From: Devosia sp. Leaf420
GTDB lineage: Bacteria > Pseudomonadota > Alphaproteobacteria > Rhizobiales > Devosiaceae
Assembly (NCBI RefSeq): GCF_001425445.1
Contig: NZ_LMQU01000011.1
Location: forward strand, 124,326-188,325
Length of the DNA: 64,000 nt
Reading direction: 5' to 3'
The first letter of the stretch is position 1; each line of letters begins with the position of its first letter. The translations under genes were made by a program, and so were the position numbers. Positions 33,864 through 44,559 of this stretch are shown here, one piece after another. The notes below the pieces were generated by a model. The model ran no database searches. It saw only the letters and a program-made list of their open reading frames with translations, and was not told the DNA's origin.

Positions 33864-33866
33864 GAA

Positions 33867-34745
33867 ATGGCCGCTGTCACCTCGCCCAATCAACGCCTCA
33901 AGATCAGCCTCAAATATCTGCTGCTGATCCTGGTCGCCGTGATCTTCGTCTTCCCCATCGTCTTCATGGTGGTGAGCTCGTTCAAGCCCGACCTGCAATT
34001 GCTGCGCGACACGTCCTCGTTCAACGCCTTCCTGCCGATCGGAGATATCTCGCTCGACAATTACTTCGCCGCGTTCCGCCGTGCGCCGGTGGGGCTCTTT
34101 GTCTTCAACTCCATCCTCGTGACGTCGCTGACCGTCGTCGGCTCGCTCTTCCTCTGCTCGATGGCAGCGTTCGCCTTCGTCTTCCTCGAATTCCGCGGCA
34201 AGGAGATCGTCCTTTCGATCATCATTGCGACGCTCATCGTGCCCTTCGAAACCATTGCCGTGCCGATGCTGATGGTGGTCAATTCGCTCCCCTGGATCGG
34301 CGGCAATGGCGTCACCTGGGGCTGGCTCAATACCTATCACGTCCAGATCGTCCCCTTTCTCGCCGATGCGCTGACAGTCTTCCTCTTCGTCCAGTTCTTC
34401 CGCGATCTGCCCAAGGAATTGGTCGAAGCGGCGCGTCTCGATGGGGCAAGCTGGTTCCAGGTCTATTCCATGGTCATCGTGCCGATCGCCGGCCCGGTCT
34501 TTGCAACGGCCGCCATCCTCAAATTCCTCGCCATGTACAACCAATATCTCTGGCCGCTCATGGTCACCCAATCCGAGCAGTTCCGACCGGTCATGGTTGG
34601 TCTCCAATACTTCTTCCAGCTCAACACCGCCTGGGGCGAGGTCATGGCCTACCTCTCCATGATCACCCTGCCCGTCCTCGCCTTCTACATTTTCCTCCAG
34701 CGCGCCTTCATCACCTCGATCGCCTCAACCGGCATCAAGGGCTGA
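33867..34745 (+). CDS. Sugar ABC transporter permease (MalG-like)
   Basis: This 292-residue inner-membrane protein has six helices and the EAA loop ELVEAARLDGASWFQVYSMVI near residue 185. The N-terminal helix (LLLILVAVIFVFPIVFMVVSS) and the long cytoplasmic loop match MalG-type permeases. It starts three bases after the previous stop and forms the second half of the channel. Confidence 0.92.
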   Translation: MAAVTSPNQRLKISLKYLLLILVAVIFVFPIVFMVVSSFKPDLQLLRDTSSFNAFLPIGDISLDNYFAAFRRAPVGLFVFNSILVTSLTVVGSLFLCSMAAFAFVFLEFRGKEIVLSIIIATLIVPFETIAVPMLMVVNSLPWIGGNGVTWGWLNTYHVQIVPFLADALTVFLFVQFFRDLPKELVEAARLDGASWFQVYSMVIVPIAGPVFATAAILKFLAMYNQYLWPLMVTQSEQFRPVMVGLQYFFQLNTAWGEVMAYLSMITLPVLAFYIFLQRAFITSIASTGIKG

Positions 34746-34772
34746 CGCTCCTAGACCTAGAAAGACACGACA

Positions 34773-35765
34773 TTGGTTCTCGCACTTAAAGACAAATGGA
34801 TTTGGGATTTCTGGACCTATCGCGATGGGGACGACTACCACATCTATTTCCTCCAGGCCGACAACACCCTCGCCCATCCAGACATGCGCCACCGCAATGT
34901 CACCCAGGGCCACGCGGTCTCAAAAGACCTGATCAACTGGACCCATCTCGGCACGACCTTTGCGCCGTCCGCAGAGACCGCCTGGGACGATTGGACCACC
35001 TGGACCGGCTCGACCCTCCGTGACGATACCGGCCTCTGGCACCTCTTTTACACGGGCACCGAACATGCCGAAGATGGCATGAAGCAGCGCATCGGCCACG
35101 CCACCTCGACCGATGGTCACAACTGGACGCGCGTCGGCAATGGCCTCGCGCTCGACATTTCCGGCCCGGACTATGAGGAATACACCCCCGGCCACTGGCA
35201 CGACCGTGCCTTCCGCGATCCCTGGGTCATGAAGAACCCTAAGGGCGATGGCTGGTTCATGTATATGGTCGCGCGCCAGCCGGGCACGGCCGAGCCCAAT
35301 GCCGGTGGCACGGTCGGCTTTGCCACCTCGCCCGATCTCAATAGCTGGACGCTGCAGCCTCCCGTTTATAAGGGCGGCATGTTCGGCCAGATGGAAGTGC
35401 CACAGGTCTTCGAGGTCAACGGCAAGTGGTACATGCTGTTCTGCACCGATGGCTCGCATTGGTCCGAGGCCTATAAGAAGCTCAATCCCGAAACGCCGGT
35501 CCGCGGCTCGCACTATCTCGTGGCTGATGATCCGCAGGGTCCATGGGAAGTTGCACCCGGCCCGTTCTTCGACGGCGCCCAGGGCAGCCGCTATGCCGGC
35601 AAGATCGTCGAAACCGACAATGGCCTTGTCTTCATGGGCTTCCTCCACGACGCCGCCGATGGTTCCTTCATCGGCCAGGTGTCCGACCCGATCCCGGTGC
35701 GCGTCGATGCCGACGGGCTCCTCCACACCGAACTCGACAAGCTGCCCCCGGGCGCCAAGGTCTAA
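34773..35765 (+). CDS. Clan GH-J-like glycoside hydrolase (beta-fructosidase/levanase type)
   Basis: This 330-residue five-bladed beta-propeller enzyme has the catalytic triad layout of GH32/GH68 (also close to GH43). Candidate nucleophile Asp12 lies in WIWDFW, the transition-state Asp149 in AFRDPWV, and acid/base Glu208 in QMEVPQVFE. Without a signal peptide it is probably cytoplasmic and cleaves the imported oligosaccharide. It is embedded between the permeases and the ATPase. The start is TTG at 34773 with a weak ribosome site. Beta-fructosidase is the best guess; an arabinosidase/xylosidase remains possible. Confidence 0.8.
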   Translation: MVLALKDKWIWDFWTYRDGDDYHIYFLQADNTLAHPDMRHRNVTQGHAVSKDLINWTHLGTTFAPSAETAWDDWTTWTGSTLRDDTGLWHLFYTGTEHAEDGMKQRIGHATSTDGHNWTRVGNGLALDISGPDYEEYTPGHWHDRAFRDPWVMKNPKGDGWFMYMVARQPGTAEPNAGGTVGFATSPDLNSWTLQPPVYKGGMFGQMEVPQVFEVNGKWYMLFCTDGSHWSEAYKKLNPETPVRGSHYLVADDPQGPWEVAPGPFFDGAQGSRYAGKIVETDNGLVFMGFLHDAADGSFIGQVSDPIPVRVDADGLLHTELDKLPPGAKV

Positions 35766-35785
35766 GCGAAAACGGAGAGAACATC

Positions 35786-36860
<1,075 letters not shown>

Positions 36861-36868
<8 letters not shown>

Positions 36869-37046
36869 CGACCACGTCGCAATAAAGGGTGGCTGCGGAC
36901 GAATCCGAACCGCCACCTTTGATGACGTCAGTCCCGCAACACCAGATCCACTTCGGACCACCGCCACGATAGCGGTCGCCAAAACTGTTGTTCGGTAAGA
37001 TGCCCTTAACGCTGGAGAAATCCACTTCGTCCGGCGGTTCATTCAA
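36861..37046 (-). CDS. Short open frame of uncertain status (possible gene remnant)
   Basis: 61 codons starting at a TTG without a ribosome site. The composition ([32 protein letters not shown]) is less shadow-like than neighbouring antisense frames, and base composition in this gap is less GC-rich. It overlaps the ATPase stop by 8 bp. It might be the C-terminal remnant of a lost gene, or nothing. The rest of 36869-37143 holds no other recognisable element. Confidence 0.25.
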
Positions 37047-37143
37047 AGCGCCGATTTTTCAGTGTGAGCTTTCGCATCTTGCTAGCGCAGATTGCGTTTG
37101 CGGCAGCGCACCGCGCGGAGGCTGGAGTCAATAAACGAGCCAG

Positions 37144-38454
37144 CTATTTATAATTCACAGCGGAGCGGCGATAGCTGCGTAGGCCGGCAACGTCCAGTGC
37201 GAGCTCGCAAAACATGGCATTGGCCCAGGAAAACCATGGTCGCGTGAACCTTGTGGGATCATCGACATGGAAGGATTCGTGCATAAGGCCCGTGCCCCCG
37301 TCGGTTGCGAGCAGCAGGTCTAGCAAATCGCGCTTTTCGGCGAGGCTGTCGCAGGTCAGCCCCTGTACGGCGAGGGCAATGGGCCACACTTGGTCGGGTG
37401 GCGTATGCGGGCTGCCGATCCCAGACGCAGCCTTCCCGGCATAGAAATACGGGTTGGCCTTGCTAAGGATGCGGGAGCGGGTCGCCAGATAGATCGGGTC
37501 AGTTGCGGTGCACCAACCCAGCATGGGCAGCGAGAGTAGGCTCGGCACATTGGCGTCGTCGGCCAGAAGACTATTGCCCAGCCCGTCGACTTCGTAAGCA
37601 TAGACCGGGTCTTTGCCATCGACCTCCACCAGTCCGAAACGCTCTATGCCCTTCTCGATCTCCTCGCGGAGGCGATCGGCGTCCCGCCCAAGGCTGTCGT
37701 TTCCAAAAACTTTGACTGCCACCTCCGCTATATCGCGCAGCGCGACTGCAGCAAAAGCGTTGCCGGGAATATTGTAGCCGTAGACACAGGCATCGTCGCT
37801 CGGCCTGAACCCTGCCCAGGTCATTCCGGTATGCCCCGTAACCGGCCCCAGACCTTCGCGCGTCAACGTATCGCTCTGCGGGCAGTCCATACGCTCAAAG
37901 CGATAGGTCGAATTGCGCTCGTGGTCCTGCTCTGTCCGCCATGTTTGGATGACGACCTTCGCCACCGCCTCGAAGCTTTTTAAATGGTCGGTTCTGCCTG
38001 TTGTCGCCCACAGGTCGTAGGCCAGTTGGATCGTATAAGCGAGCGAGTCGATTTCGTATTTGCGCTCCCACACCCAGGGCGACTGAGGGAAGACGTCCTT
38101 ATGTCCTGCAGCATTATCGGTGGCGTTGAAGGCATTGGCATAGGGATCGAGCAGAACATAGTCGAGCTGGCGCCTGGATACGGCGGCAATGAGATCGGCC
38201 AGCCCGGCATCCTGATGCGCAAAATGCAGAAATGGCGCCAGCTGTGCCGTGGAATCCCGGAGCCACATTGCCGGAATATCGCCCGTTATGACGAACGCCG
38301 TCCCGTCGGGCAGACGCGTGACGGTCCTTGTCAGCATATCGACCAGGCAGCGCTCGACGGTTTCGCCCACCTGTGCGCCCAGCGTCTCCCCGACCTGGTT
38401 CGAGATTTTCTGAACGATTGGGTAAACTGACTCCCCCATCACGGCCGTCTCCAT
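37144..38454 (-). CDS. GH125 exo-alpha-1,6-mannosidase (metal-independent)
   Basis: This 436-residue (alpha/alpha)6-barrel enzyme has the family's signature segments GDIPAMWLRDSTAQL, NATDNAAGHKD, WERKYEIDSLAY and MTWAGFRPSDDACVYGYNIPGNAFA. GH125 enzymes cleave alpha-1,6-mannosides with inversion and do not need metal. There is no signal peptide, so it acts in the cytoplasm on imported glycans. It converges with the sugar operon (stop 37144, ABC ATPase stop 36868) but shares no promoter with it. About 175 bp of featureless sequence lie upstream. Confidence 0.9.
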   Translation of the reverse strand: METAVMGESVYPIVQKISNQVGETLGAQVGETVERCLVDMLTRTVTRLPDGTAFVITGDIPAMWLRDSTAQLAPFLHFAHQDAGLADLIAAVSRRQLDYVLLDPYANAFNATDNAAGHKDVFPQSPWVWERKYEIDSLAYTIQLAYDLWATTGRTDHLKSFEAVAKVVIQTWRTEQDHERNSTYRFERMDCPQSDTLTREGLGPVTGHTGMTWAGFRPSDDACVYGYNIPGNAFAAVALRDIAEVAVKVFGNDSLGRDADRLREEIEKGIERFGLVEVDGKDPVYAYEVDGLGNSLLADDANVPSLLSLPMLGWCTATDPIYLATRSRILSKANPYFYAGKAASGIGSPHTPPDQVWPIALAVQGLTCDSLAEKRDLLDLLLATDGGTGLMHESFHVDDPTRFTRPWFSWANAMFCELALDVAGLRSYRRSAVNYK

Positions 38455-38628
38455 CTATTGGCGCTACTCACGCACTTCTAATTATCTCATGGCTTCAGAT
38501 TCGGAGCCTAACCAGAGCGCAGCACATCGACAATGCGCCAGCGTCCGGAATTCGAAGCCGGTCCCAAATCTTTCATTTATCTGCCAGCCCAAACAACACC
38601 AAGGCGCCCAGCCCGAAGCGCTCCTCAA

Positions 38629-39877
38629 TCAAACGAACTTATGCCCGGGTGCTTCACCACGGCCTGCTTTCTCAGAGAGGAGCAGAGGGTTGTGCGGCAG
38701 CAGAAGCTGCCCCGAGATCAGTTTGGCCAATAGCCACGGCAGCGGTGCGATCTTACCCAGGCTGCCGGCACCGATGTCGCGAAACATCGGGTAGATAGAG
38801 CTGTCAGACTGGTAGAGCGGCGTCAGCACGTTGGAGAGAAACTGATAGAGCCGCACATGCCAGCGCCGCATCTGCGCATAAGCGGCAAGCGCCGAGGGAA
38901 TGTCATTCGTGCTGTCCATTGCCCAGGCCAGCGCTGCTGCGTCCAGCAAGGCCATATTGGCCCCCTGCCCCAATTGCGGGCTCGTTGAATGCGCACTGTC
39001 GCCGATGAAAACTATCCCATCGCCTGCGGGAATTTTGAGGGTCGAGTGCGTATATCGGGCGAGAGTGAGTTGGTCGAAATGCGCAACATTTGCCAGATGC
39101 GGCTCCGTCTCTAACCAATATTTGCGAACGTCTGACCGCCAGGCTTCAATACCGGCGCTGCGGATGGCCTCATAGTTAGCGGTCTTAAAACTCCAGAAGA
39201 AAGCTGCGAGGTCTAGCCGTCTGCAACCTGCTTGCCGGCCGGAAGGACGCCGATCATCACGCTCGCCTTGCGATAGCGCTGCACGAGCGCGCGCCGGTCG
39301 AAACCCTCGTCGATCCAAGGCAGAGTGGCCCAGAGCGCACCGAACGAGAGCGCACGCGCTGTTGGCTTGTGCCGGGCGAACTGGCGCAGGCGCGACAAGG
39401 AGCCGGTCGCATCAACGATAAGATCGAACGCGCCTTGGCGCCGATTGCCGCTGTGGAGGTAATAGCCGGAGCGGGCGCGGGACATATCGGTGACGGCAAA
39501 ACCAACCGAAGTTTCTATGCCCTCTGCCACAACCGCATCGTGCAGAACGCTGAACAGCGCCGCGCGGTGGACCGCCAGCCCGTGGACATCAGCCCCGAGT
39601 GGGCGATAACTGACGTCAAGTACCGTTCGGCCCGAACGAAAATCCGTCCCAACGAGCCGATCCACAGGCGATCCAAGCGCGGCGATGCCCTGGCTCAGTC
39701 CAAGCGCATCGAGAACTGCCAGACCGGTTGGCTGCAGCATGAGGCCCGACCCGACAGGTTGGGGCGTTTCGAAGCGCTCGAATAATCGGACCCTGTGCCC
39801 TTGCCGCGCAAGGAACAGGCAGTCGCCAAGCCACCCGGACCTGCACCCGCGACTGCGATATCGAGGCGTTTACGCAA
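38629..39877 (-). pseudogene. FAD-dependent monooxygenase, disrupted by at least two frameshifts
   Basis: Three frames on the minus strand carry successive pieces of one PHBH-type monooxygenase. The dinucleotide fold DIAVAGAGPGGLATACSL (from 39877) is followed after a shift near 39780-39835 by GHRVRLFERFETPQPVG and the central domain to a stop at 39213. A second shift there leads to LDLAAFFWSFKT and the FAD motif VFIGDSAHSTSPQLGQGANM. The probable TTG start is at 39875-39877. It lies 50 bp downstream of the DCC gene on the same strand. Recent decay or sequencing error could explain it. Confidence 0.75.
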
Positions 39878-39927
39878 GAGCGGCTCCCCATCTGATCTGC
39901 AAGGTGGCGACCAATCTGACCGAGTGT

Positions 39928-40353
39928 CTAAAGCACACGCTTGGCTTGCTCCGGTGTCGGCAGCCAGCACGCGTCTCGCTTACCGAAGATGCGGTAGCGA
40001 TTGCGGGCGATAAAGCGATAGATTGGATCGCGGAGAGCCCGGGGAATGATCCGAAAAATCGAGAGCATTCGCCATGGCCACCCCAGCCCTTCATAAATGG
40101 AGAGAATAGCGTCACTGTTCCGCCGAACATGCTCTCCGGTCACGACCACCATAGTATCGGGTTGAGAAGGATCGATACCGAACTTGCGATAGATTGCGCT
40201 GCCAACTTCGCCCTGCATGGATGCCAGCAGAAAATGGCCGCGGCTATCGTTGTTGAGAACAAATTGCGCATTGGCCGAGCAGAGTACGCACATTGCATCA
40301 AAGACAATTATGGGACGCTGCGATCCGTCGGTCTCGCTGTGAAAGTCTTCCAT
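39928..40353 (-). CDS. DCC family thiol-disulfide oxidoreductase-like protein (DUF393)
   Basis: This 141-residue thioredoxin-related protein carries the family's D-x-x-C-x-x-C motif in VFDAMCVLCSANAQF, followed by LLASMQGEVGS and a C-terminal RIFGKRDACWLP. Such proteins are small redox partners of unknown client. The ATG at 40353 is the best start: the alternative upstream codons run into the divergent hydrolase promoter. It precedes the FAD monooxygenase remnant, so both may have been one functional unit. Confidence 0.85.
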   Translation of the reverse strand: MEDFHSETDGSQRPIIVFDAMCVLCSANAQFVLNNDSRGHFLLASMQGEVGSAIYRKFGIDPSQPDTMVVVTGEHVRRNSDAILSIYEGLGWPWRMLSIFRIIPRALRDPIYRFIARNRYRIFGKRDACWLPTPEQAKRVL

Positions 40354-40390
40354 GCTGTCTTCTACGCCGGTTTGGCAGGGAACAACAATC

Positions 40391-40413
40391 GGCCGTTCCG
40401 ATTGCGAACGGCC
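40391..40413. promoter_or_regulatory. 8-bp inverted repeat between divergent DCC and hydrolase genes
   Basis: GGCCGTTC (40391-40398) and GAACGGCC (40406-40413) are exact inverted repeats with a 7-bp spacer, in the 100-bp gap between the divergent starts. It may be an operator for a regulator not encoded here. Confidence 0.45.
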
Positions 40414-40453
40414 GATCTCGCCCCCAACTCTAGGCAAAGGAGAGCCTGAAGCC

Positions 40454-41305
40454 GTGCACATAAAAACCTCCGGCATGCTTGAGAGGCATCGTCTCGACAC
40501 CGCTTCGGGCGTTACGCTGGCCTATGCGGAATACGTGCCCCTCCGACGCTCCGCAACCGACATCGTCTTGGTGCACGGTCTCGCATCCTCGGGCCGGCAG
40601 TTCCACAATGACGCAGTGCGTTTTGCCGAGAGCGGCCATCGGGTGATCGTGCCCGACTTGAGGGGACATGGAGCTTCGGGCGTGCCCTCCGGACCCATTC
40701 GTGCTGCCGATTTTTCCATTGCCACCATGGCGCAGGACGTCCTCGCTGTACTTGAGCACGCCAATGCCAGGCAGGTGCACTGGGTTGGCAATTCACTCGG
40801 AGGCATCCTGGCTCTCCATCTCCTGGGAACACCGCAAAGCGATCGGCTGGAGAGCCTAGCGCTGTTCGGCACCTGTTTTTCGATGCAATTGCCTGCGCAG
40901 GCGGCCCACGTCCTGCGCCTATCGTTTTTGCCCGGCGCGCCCGTGACCGCTTGGTTGACCGCTCGAACGACGACGCAAAGCTTGTTTGGCCGACAGTCGA
41001 TTGAGACAGCCATACGGCAATTCAACGTTGGGGCTGGCGCGGCAATTGTCTCTGGTCTGCGCCGCTACGACTTCATCGCCAATGCGCTCAGCTACGATCG
41101 CCCCGTGCTCGTGCTTCGGGGCGGCAAGGACCACGCGGTCAATCTGCGGCTGCGACACGATATCCGCAGGTTAGCCCACCGGCCCAATATCGATCTGATT
41201 GACCTTCCCAAAGGTGGCCATTGTGCCAATCTGGATGTTCCCGAAGCTTTTTGTGCGGCATTGGAAGAGCACTGGAGGCGCGCGGAACTGCGCGCAAGCA
41301 CTTAG
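40454..41305 (+). CDS. Alpha/beta-hydrolase
   Basis: This roughly 283-residue cytoplasmic hydrolase shows the oxyanion motif LVHGLASSG, the nucleophile elbow VGNSLGGI, and late acid and His residues (LRGGKDHAV, LPKGGHCAN). The fold is related to haloalkane dehalogenases and esterases; the substrate is unknown. GTG at 40454 has AAAGGAG upstream (40436-40442); an ATG at 40475 is the alternative. It diverges from the DCC/monooxygenase pair. Confidence 0.85.
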   Translation: MHIKTSGMLERHRLDTASGVTLAYAEYVPLRRSATDIVLVHGLASSGRQFHNDAVRFAESGHRVIVPDLRGHGASGVPSGPIRAADFSIATMAQDVLAVLEHANARQVHWVGNSLGGILALHLLGTPQSDRLESLALFGTCFSMQLPAQAAHVLRLSFLPGAPVTAWLTARTTTQSLFGRQSIETAIRQFNVGAGAAIVSGLRRYDFIANALSYDRPVLVLRGGKDHAVNLRLRHDIRRLAHRPNIDLIDLPKGGHCANLDVPEAFCAALEEHWRRAELRAST

Positions 41306-41326
41306 CCCGGGCACACTTGTAGAGGC

Positions 41327-42442
41327 CTAATTCACTAGTTCCGGCTCTATTTCCTGCGCATCTCTATCTGCCGGGACGCTACGGAGCAGCGGCAGCAGAT
41401 GCCGGCCCTGACGTTTGATCTCATTGAGGTAGGGTGTATCGGACAGCACAAACGTATCGATACCGAGGGCGCGATATTTCTCGAGGCTATTGGCCACGTC
41501 TCGGGCCGAACCGACGAGCCAGGTTGTCCCGGCGCCGCCCCCGCCGAACTTGCCCGGCGCAGTATAGAGATTATCGTCGAGCACCTCGCCGCGAGCATGC
41601 AAATCCAATAGCCGCTTCTGACCCACGGCAACCTTGCGGTTGTGATCGTCCCACCCCAAGCCCTGATGCCTCGCCATTTGAGCCACCTTGGCCTCGGCAT
41701 CCCGCCAGGCCTCTTCGGTTGTGTCACGCACCAAAGTGGTGATCCGCAGCCCAAACTTGAGCGGCGGCAGGTCGCGATCAAGCTCGAGACTGAGTGCTTT
41801 GAGTCGAGCGATGCGCTCGGCAATGCCCTCGATCGGTTCGCCCCAGAAAAGCTGCACATCGGCTTCAGTGGCCGCCACGCGCTCCGCGGCTTCGGACGCC
41901 CCGCCAAAGTAGAGCTTTGGATGTCTGCGATCGCCTCGAACGATCGGTCGTGGCACGACGGTGCTGTCGGTCACCGAGAAATGCTCACCGGCAAAGGTGA
42001 CGTTTTCCGCCGTCCAAAGCCGCCGGACGAGCCTCATGAATTCCTTGGTCCGCGCATAGCGATGCGCTTGGTCACCTTCGCTGTCGCCATAAGCGGCCAG
42101 ATTATCCTGTCCCGACACGATATTGATCCGCACCCGCCCACCGGTGAGATGATCGAGCGTCGCCGCCGCAGACGCGAAATTGGCCGGTCGCCAATAGCCG
42201 GGCCGGATGGCGATCAACGGTTCGAAGGTTCGGGTGCGCGCAGCCAATGCCGTCGCAAGGGTAAACGTGTCGGGCCGCCCCCAGCCCGTTCCGAGCAGCG
42301 CACCATGCCAACCGTTGTCCTCAAGCGCCTCGGCCTGCGCGGTCAGTACGTCGAGGCTGTTGTGATCGACGGCAACGGGCTCGCCGCGATGGCCGGGGTT
42401 CACCTGATTGGGGATATACCAAAGAAATTCGGTCGTGCTCAT
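41327..42442 (-). CDS. SsuD-like FMNH2-dependent alkanesulfonate monooxygenase
   Basis: This 371-residue TIM-barrel flavin monooxygenase (bacterial luciferase-like family) has the SsuD-type opening EFLWYIPN, the substrate loop AIRPGYWRPANFASAAATLDHL and NIVSGQDNLAAYGD. It would release sulfite from alkanesulfonates using reduced flavin supplied by a separate reductase, none of which is seen here. Last gene of the ssuACB cluster, four bases after the second monooxygenase. The ATG at 42442 gives the conserved N-terminus. Confidence 0.88.
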   Translation of the reverse strand: MSTTEFLWYIPNQVNPGHRGEPVAVDHNSLDVLTAQAEALEDNGWHGALLGTGWGRPDTFTLATALAARTRTFEPLIAIRPGYWRPANFASAAATLDHLTGGRVRINIVSGQDNLAAYGDSEGDQAHRYARTKEFMRLVRRLWTAENVTFAGEHFSVTDSTVVPRPIVRGDRRHPKLYFGGASEAAERVAATEADVQLFWGEPIEGIAERIARLKALSLELDRDLPPLKFGLRITTLVRDTTEEAWRDAEAKVAQMARHQGLGWDDHNRKVAVGQKRLLDLHARGEVLDDNLYTAPGKFGGGGAGTTWLVGSARDVANSLEKYRALGIDTFVLSDTPYLNEIKRQGRHLLPLLRSVPADRDAQEIEPELVN

Positions 42443-42446
42443 GTCT

Positions 42447-43808
42447 CTAGACGGCCTTACGCTGGAGGGCAGGCTGGGCAAGCCCGTTGGCCGGACGCAA
42501 CAGTCCGAGATTTTCGCGCAGTGTCTGGCCCTCATACTCGGTCCGGAAAATCCCTCTTCTCTGCAGGATCGGGACAACCTGATCGACAAAGTCGCTAAGG
42601 CCGGTCGGCAGAATGGGCGGCATGATGTTGAAAGCATCCGCGGCGCCGTTGTCGAACCAATCCTGGATCGCATCGGCAACTTGCTCGGGCGTACCGACGA
42701 CAGTGCGGTGTCCACGAGCGCCCGCAACCGCCAGATAAAGCTGACGGAGAGTGAGGTTATTGCGCTCGACAAGATCGGTTACGAGCTTGAGCCGGCTTTT
42801 GTTAAGCTCGGTGTTCTGCGGCAATGGCGGAGCGCGGTCGTCGAGCGAATATCCCGAAAGATCGATGCCCTTGTAGTGGCGCTCCAGAATTGTCCAGGCG
42901 ATCGAGGGGTGGATGAGGGACTGGATATAGTTATACTCTTCCTGTGCCTCCTTCTCGGTGCCGCCGAGAACGGGGAAGATGCCAGGATTGATGAGGAGCT
43001 CATTGGTGCTTCGGCCGTAGCGCCCAAGTCGGCCCTTCACGTCCGAATAAAATTCCTGCGCATCTTCAATGGTCTGATTGGCGGTAAAGATCATTTCGGC
43101 GGTCCGGGCCGCCAGCTCACGTCCCGGCTCGGAGGCACCAGCCTGCACGATTACTGGATAGCCCTGCACGGGACGCGCGACATTGAGCGGACCGCTGACG
43201 GTGAAGAATTTGCCCTGGTGATTGAGCTGGTGGATTTTATCGGGGTCGAGATAGACGCCGCTTGCCTTGTCGCGCACGAAGGCATCGTCCTCATAGGAAT
43301 CCCACAACCCTTTGACGAGATCGACGAACTCCTCGGCGCGCTCATACCGATCCGCATGCGCGGGATGTCCTGGGATGGAAAAATTCTTGGAGACGTCGGC
43401 CCCGGTCGTCACGACGTTCCAGGCAGCTCGACCCTTGCTGATATGATCGAGCGAGGCAAATTTTCGCGCGAGGAGATAGGGATCCTCGTAGGTGGTGGAT
43501 GCCGTCGCCACAAAGCCGATATGGCTCGTCACCTGCGACAGGGCTGCCCAAAGCGTTATCGGTTCGAAATGCGCGCCCTGGCTTGAGCGTCGCAGCGCTT
43601 CCGGATCTTTGGCTCGCTCCCACCCCGCCGGACTGTCAGCGACGAAGACGAGATCGAACTTGCCGCGCTCGGCGGTCTGCGCCAGGTCTTTATAGTGGTC
43701 GATATTGTGTCCTGCATCGGCTTGCGAGGCTGGATGCCGCCAGGCCGAAACATGGTGTCCGGTCGCCATGATAAAGGCGCCGAGCTTGAGCTGTCTTTTC
43801 TCACTCAT
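42447..43808 (-). CDS. NtaA/SnaA/DszA family FMN-dependent monooxygenase
   Basis: This 453-residue flavin monooxygenase belongs to the NtaA-type branch, longer than SsuD. Motifs include LKLGAFIMATGHHVSAWRHP, FVADSPAG, the EPITLWAALSQVT segment and HISKGRAAWNVVTTGA. Members oxidise nitrilotriacetate, dibenzothiophene sulfone or other sulfur compounds; the substrate here is unclear, but the neighbouring sulfonate importer suggests sulfur salvage. The ATG at 43808 follows AAAGGA. Confidence 0.88.
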   Translation of the reverse strand: MSEKRQLKLGAFIMATGHHVSAWRHPASQADAGHNIDHYKDLAQTAERGKFDLVFVADSPAGWERAKDPEALRRSSQGAHFEPITLWAALSQVTSHIGFVATASTTYEDPYLLARKFASLDHISKGRAAWNVVTTGADVSKNFSIPGHPAHADRYERAEEFVDLVKGLWDSYEDDAFVRDKASGVYLDPDKIHQLNHQGKFFTVSGPLNVARPVQGYPVIVQAGASEPGRELAARTAEMIFTANQTIEDAQEFYSDVKGRLGRYGRSTNELLINPGIFPVLGGTEKEAQEEYNYIQSLIHPSIAWTILERHYKGIDLSGYSLDDRAPPLPQNTELNKSRLKLVTDLVERNNLTLRQLYLAVAGARGHRTVVGTPEQVADAIQDWFDNGAADAFNIMPPILPTGLSDFVDQVVPILQRRGIFRTEYEGQTLRENLGLLRPANGLAQPALQRKAV

Positions 43809-43824
43809 TTCAGTGTCCTTTCGT

Positions 43825-44559
43825 TTAGGCAGCGCTTCGGTCGTCGACGTCGACGCCAAGCCGCGACAGCAATTGGGATCGGATAGCACCAAAGCGTGGA
43901 TCGCCGTGGCTGCGACGGCCCTTGATGTCGACCTTGAGGTCTTCGACCAGGCGGCCCTGGTCGAGCACCAGAATGCGATCGGCCAGAGAGATCGCCTCGT
44001 CGACATCGTGTGTGACGAGGAGCACTGCCGGCCGGTGGCGCGCACAGAGCTCGCGGAGCAAATCGTGCATCTTGAGCCGCGTCAGCGCGTCGAGTGCCCC
44101 AAAAGGCTCGTCGGCCAGGAGCAATGCGGGCTCCCGTACCAGCGAGCGGGCCAGCGCCACGCGCTGCTGCTCGCCGCCGGAAAGCTGGATCGGCCAGGCC
44201 GTTTCGCGACCTGCGAGCCCCACCTCTTCAAGAGCTTTTCGGCCAGGCTCACGCCCTGCCCCACCAAGGCCCAACGTGACATTCTGGATCACACTGCGCC
44301 AAGGCAGGAGCCGCGCATCCTGAAACACGACGGAGAGCTTTTCCGGCGTTCGGAGTGACCCGGTGCCGTCCACCTCGTAGTCGAGCCCGGCCAGTGCACG
44401 CAGGAATGTGCTCTTACCTGAACCGCTCTTGCCTAAAAGAGCCACGAATTCGCCCTGGGCAATGTCGAGGTCGAGGTCGTCGAGGATGGTGACGTCGCCA
44501 AAGCGGCGGGTCAGCCGGCGGACTTCAACCGCCTTTAATGAGCGAGCGTGCGGCGCCAT
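43825..44559 (-). CDS. ssuB: SsuB-like ABC transporter ATP-binding protein
   Basis: This 244-residue ATPase has Walker A GKSGSGKST, Q-loop VFQDARLLPW, signature LSGGEQQRVALARSL and Walker B LLLADEPFGALD, as in the nitrate/taurine/sulfonate group. It energises sulfonate uptake with SsuA and SsuC. It overlaps ssuC by 25 bp and lies 16 bp upstream of the NtaA-type monooxygenase. Confidence 0.92.
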   Translation of the reverse strand: MAPHARSLKAVEVRRLTRRFGDVTILDDLDLDIAQGEFVALLGKSGSGKSTFLRALAGLDYEVDGTGSLRTPEKLSVVFQDARLLPWRSVIQNVTLGLGGAGREPGRKALEEVGLAGRETAWPIQLSGGEQQRVALARSLVREPALLLADEPFGALDALTRLKMHDLLRELCARHRPAVLLVTHDVDEAISLADRILVLDQGRLVEDLKVDIKGRRSHGDPRFGAIRSQLLSRLGVDVDDRSAA

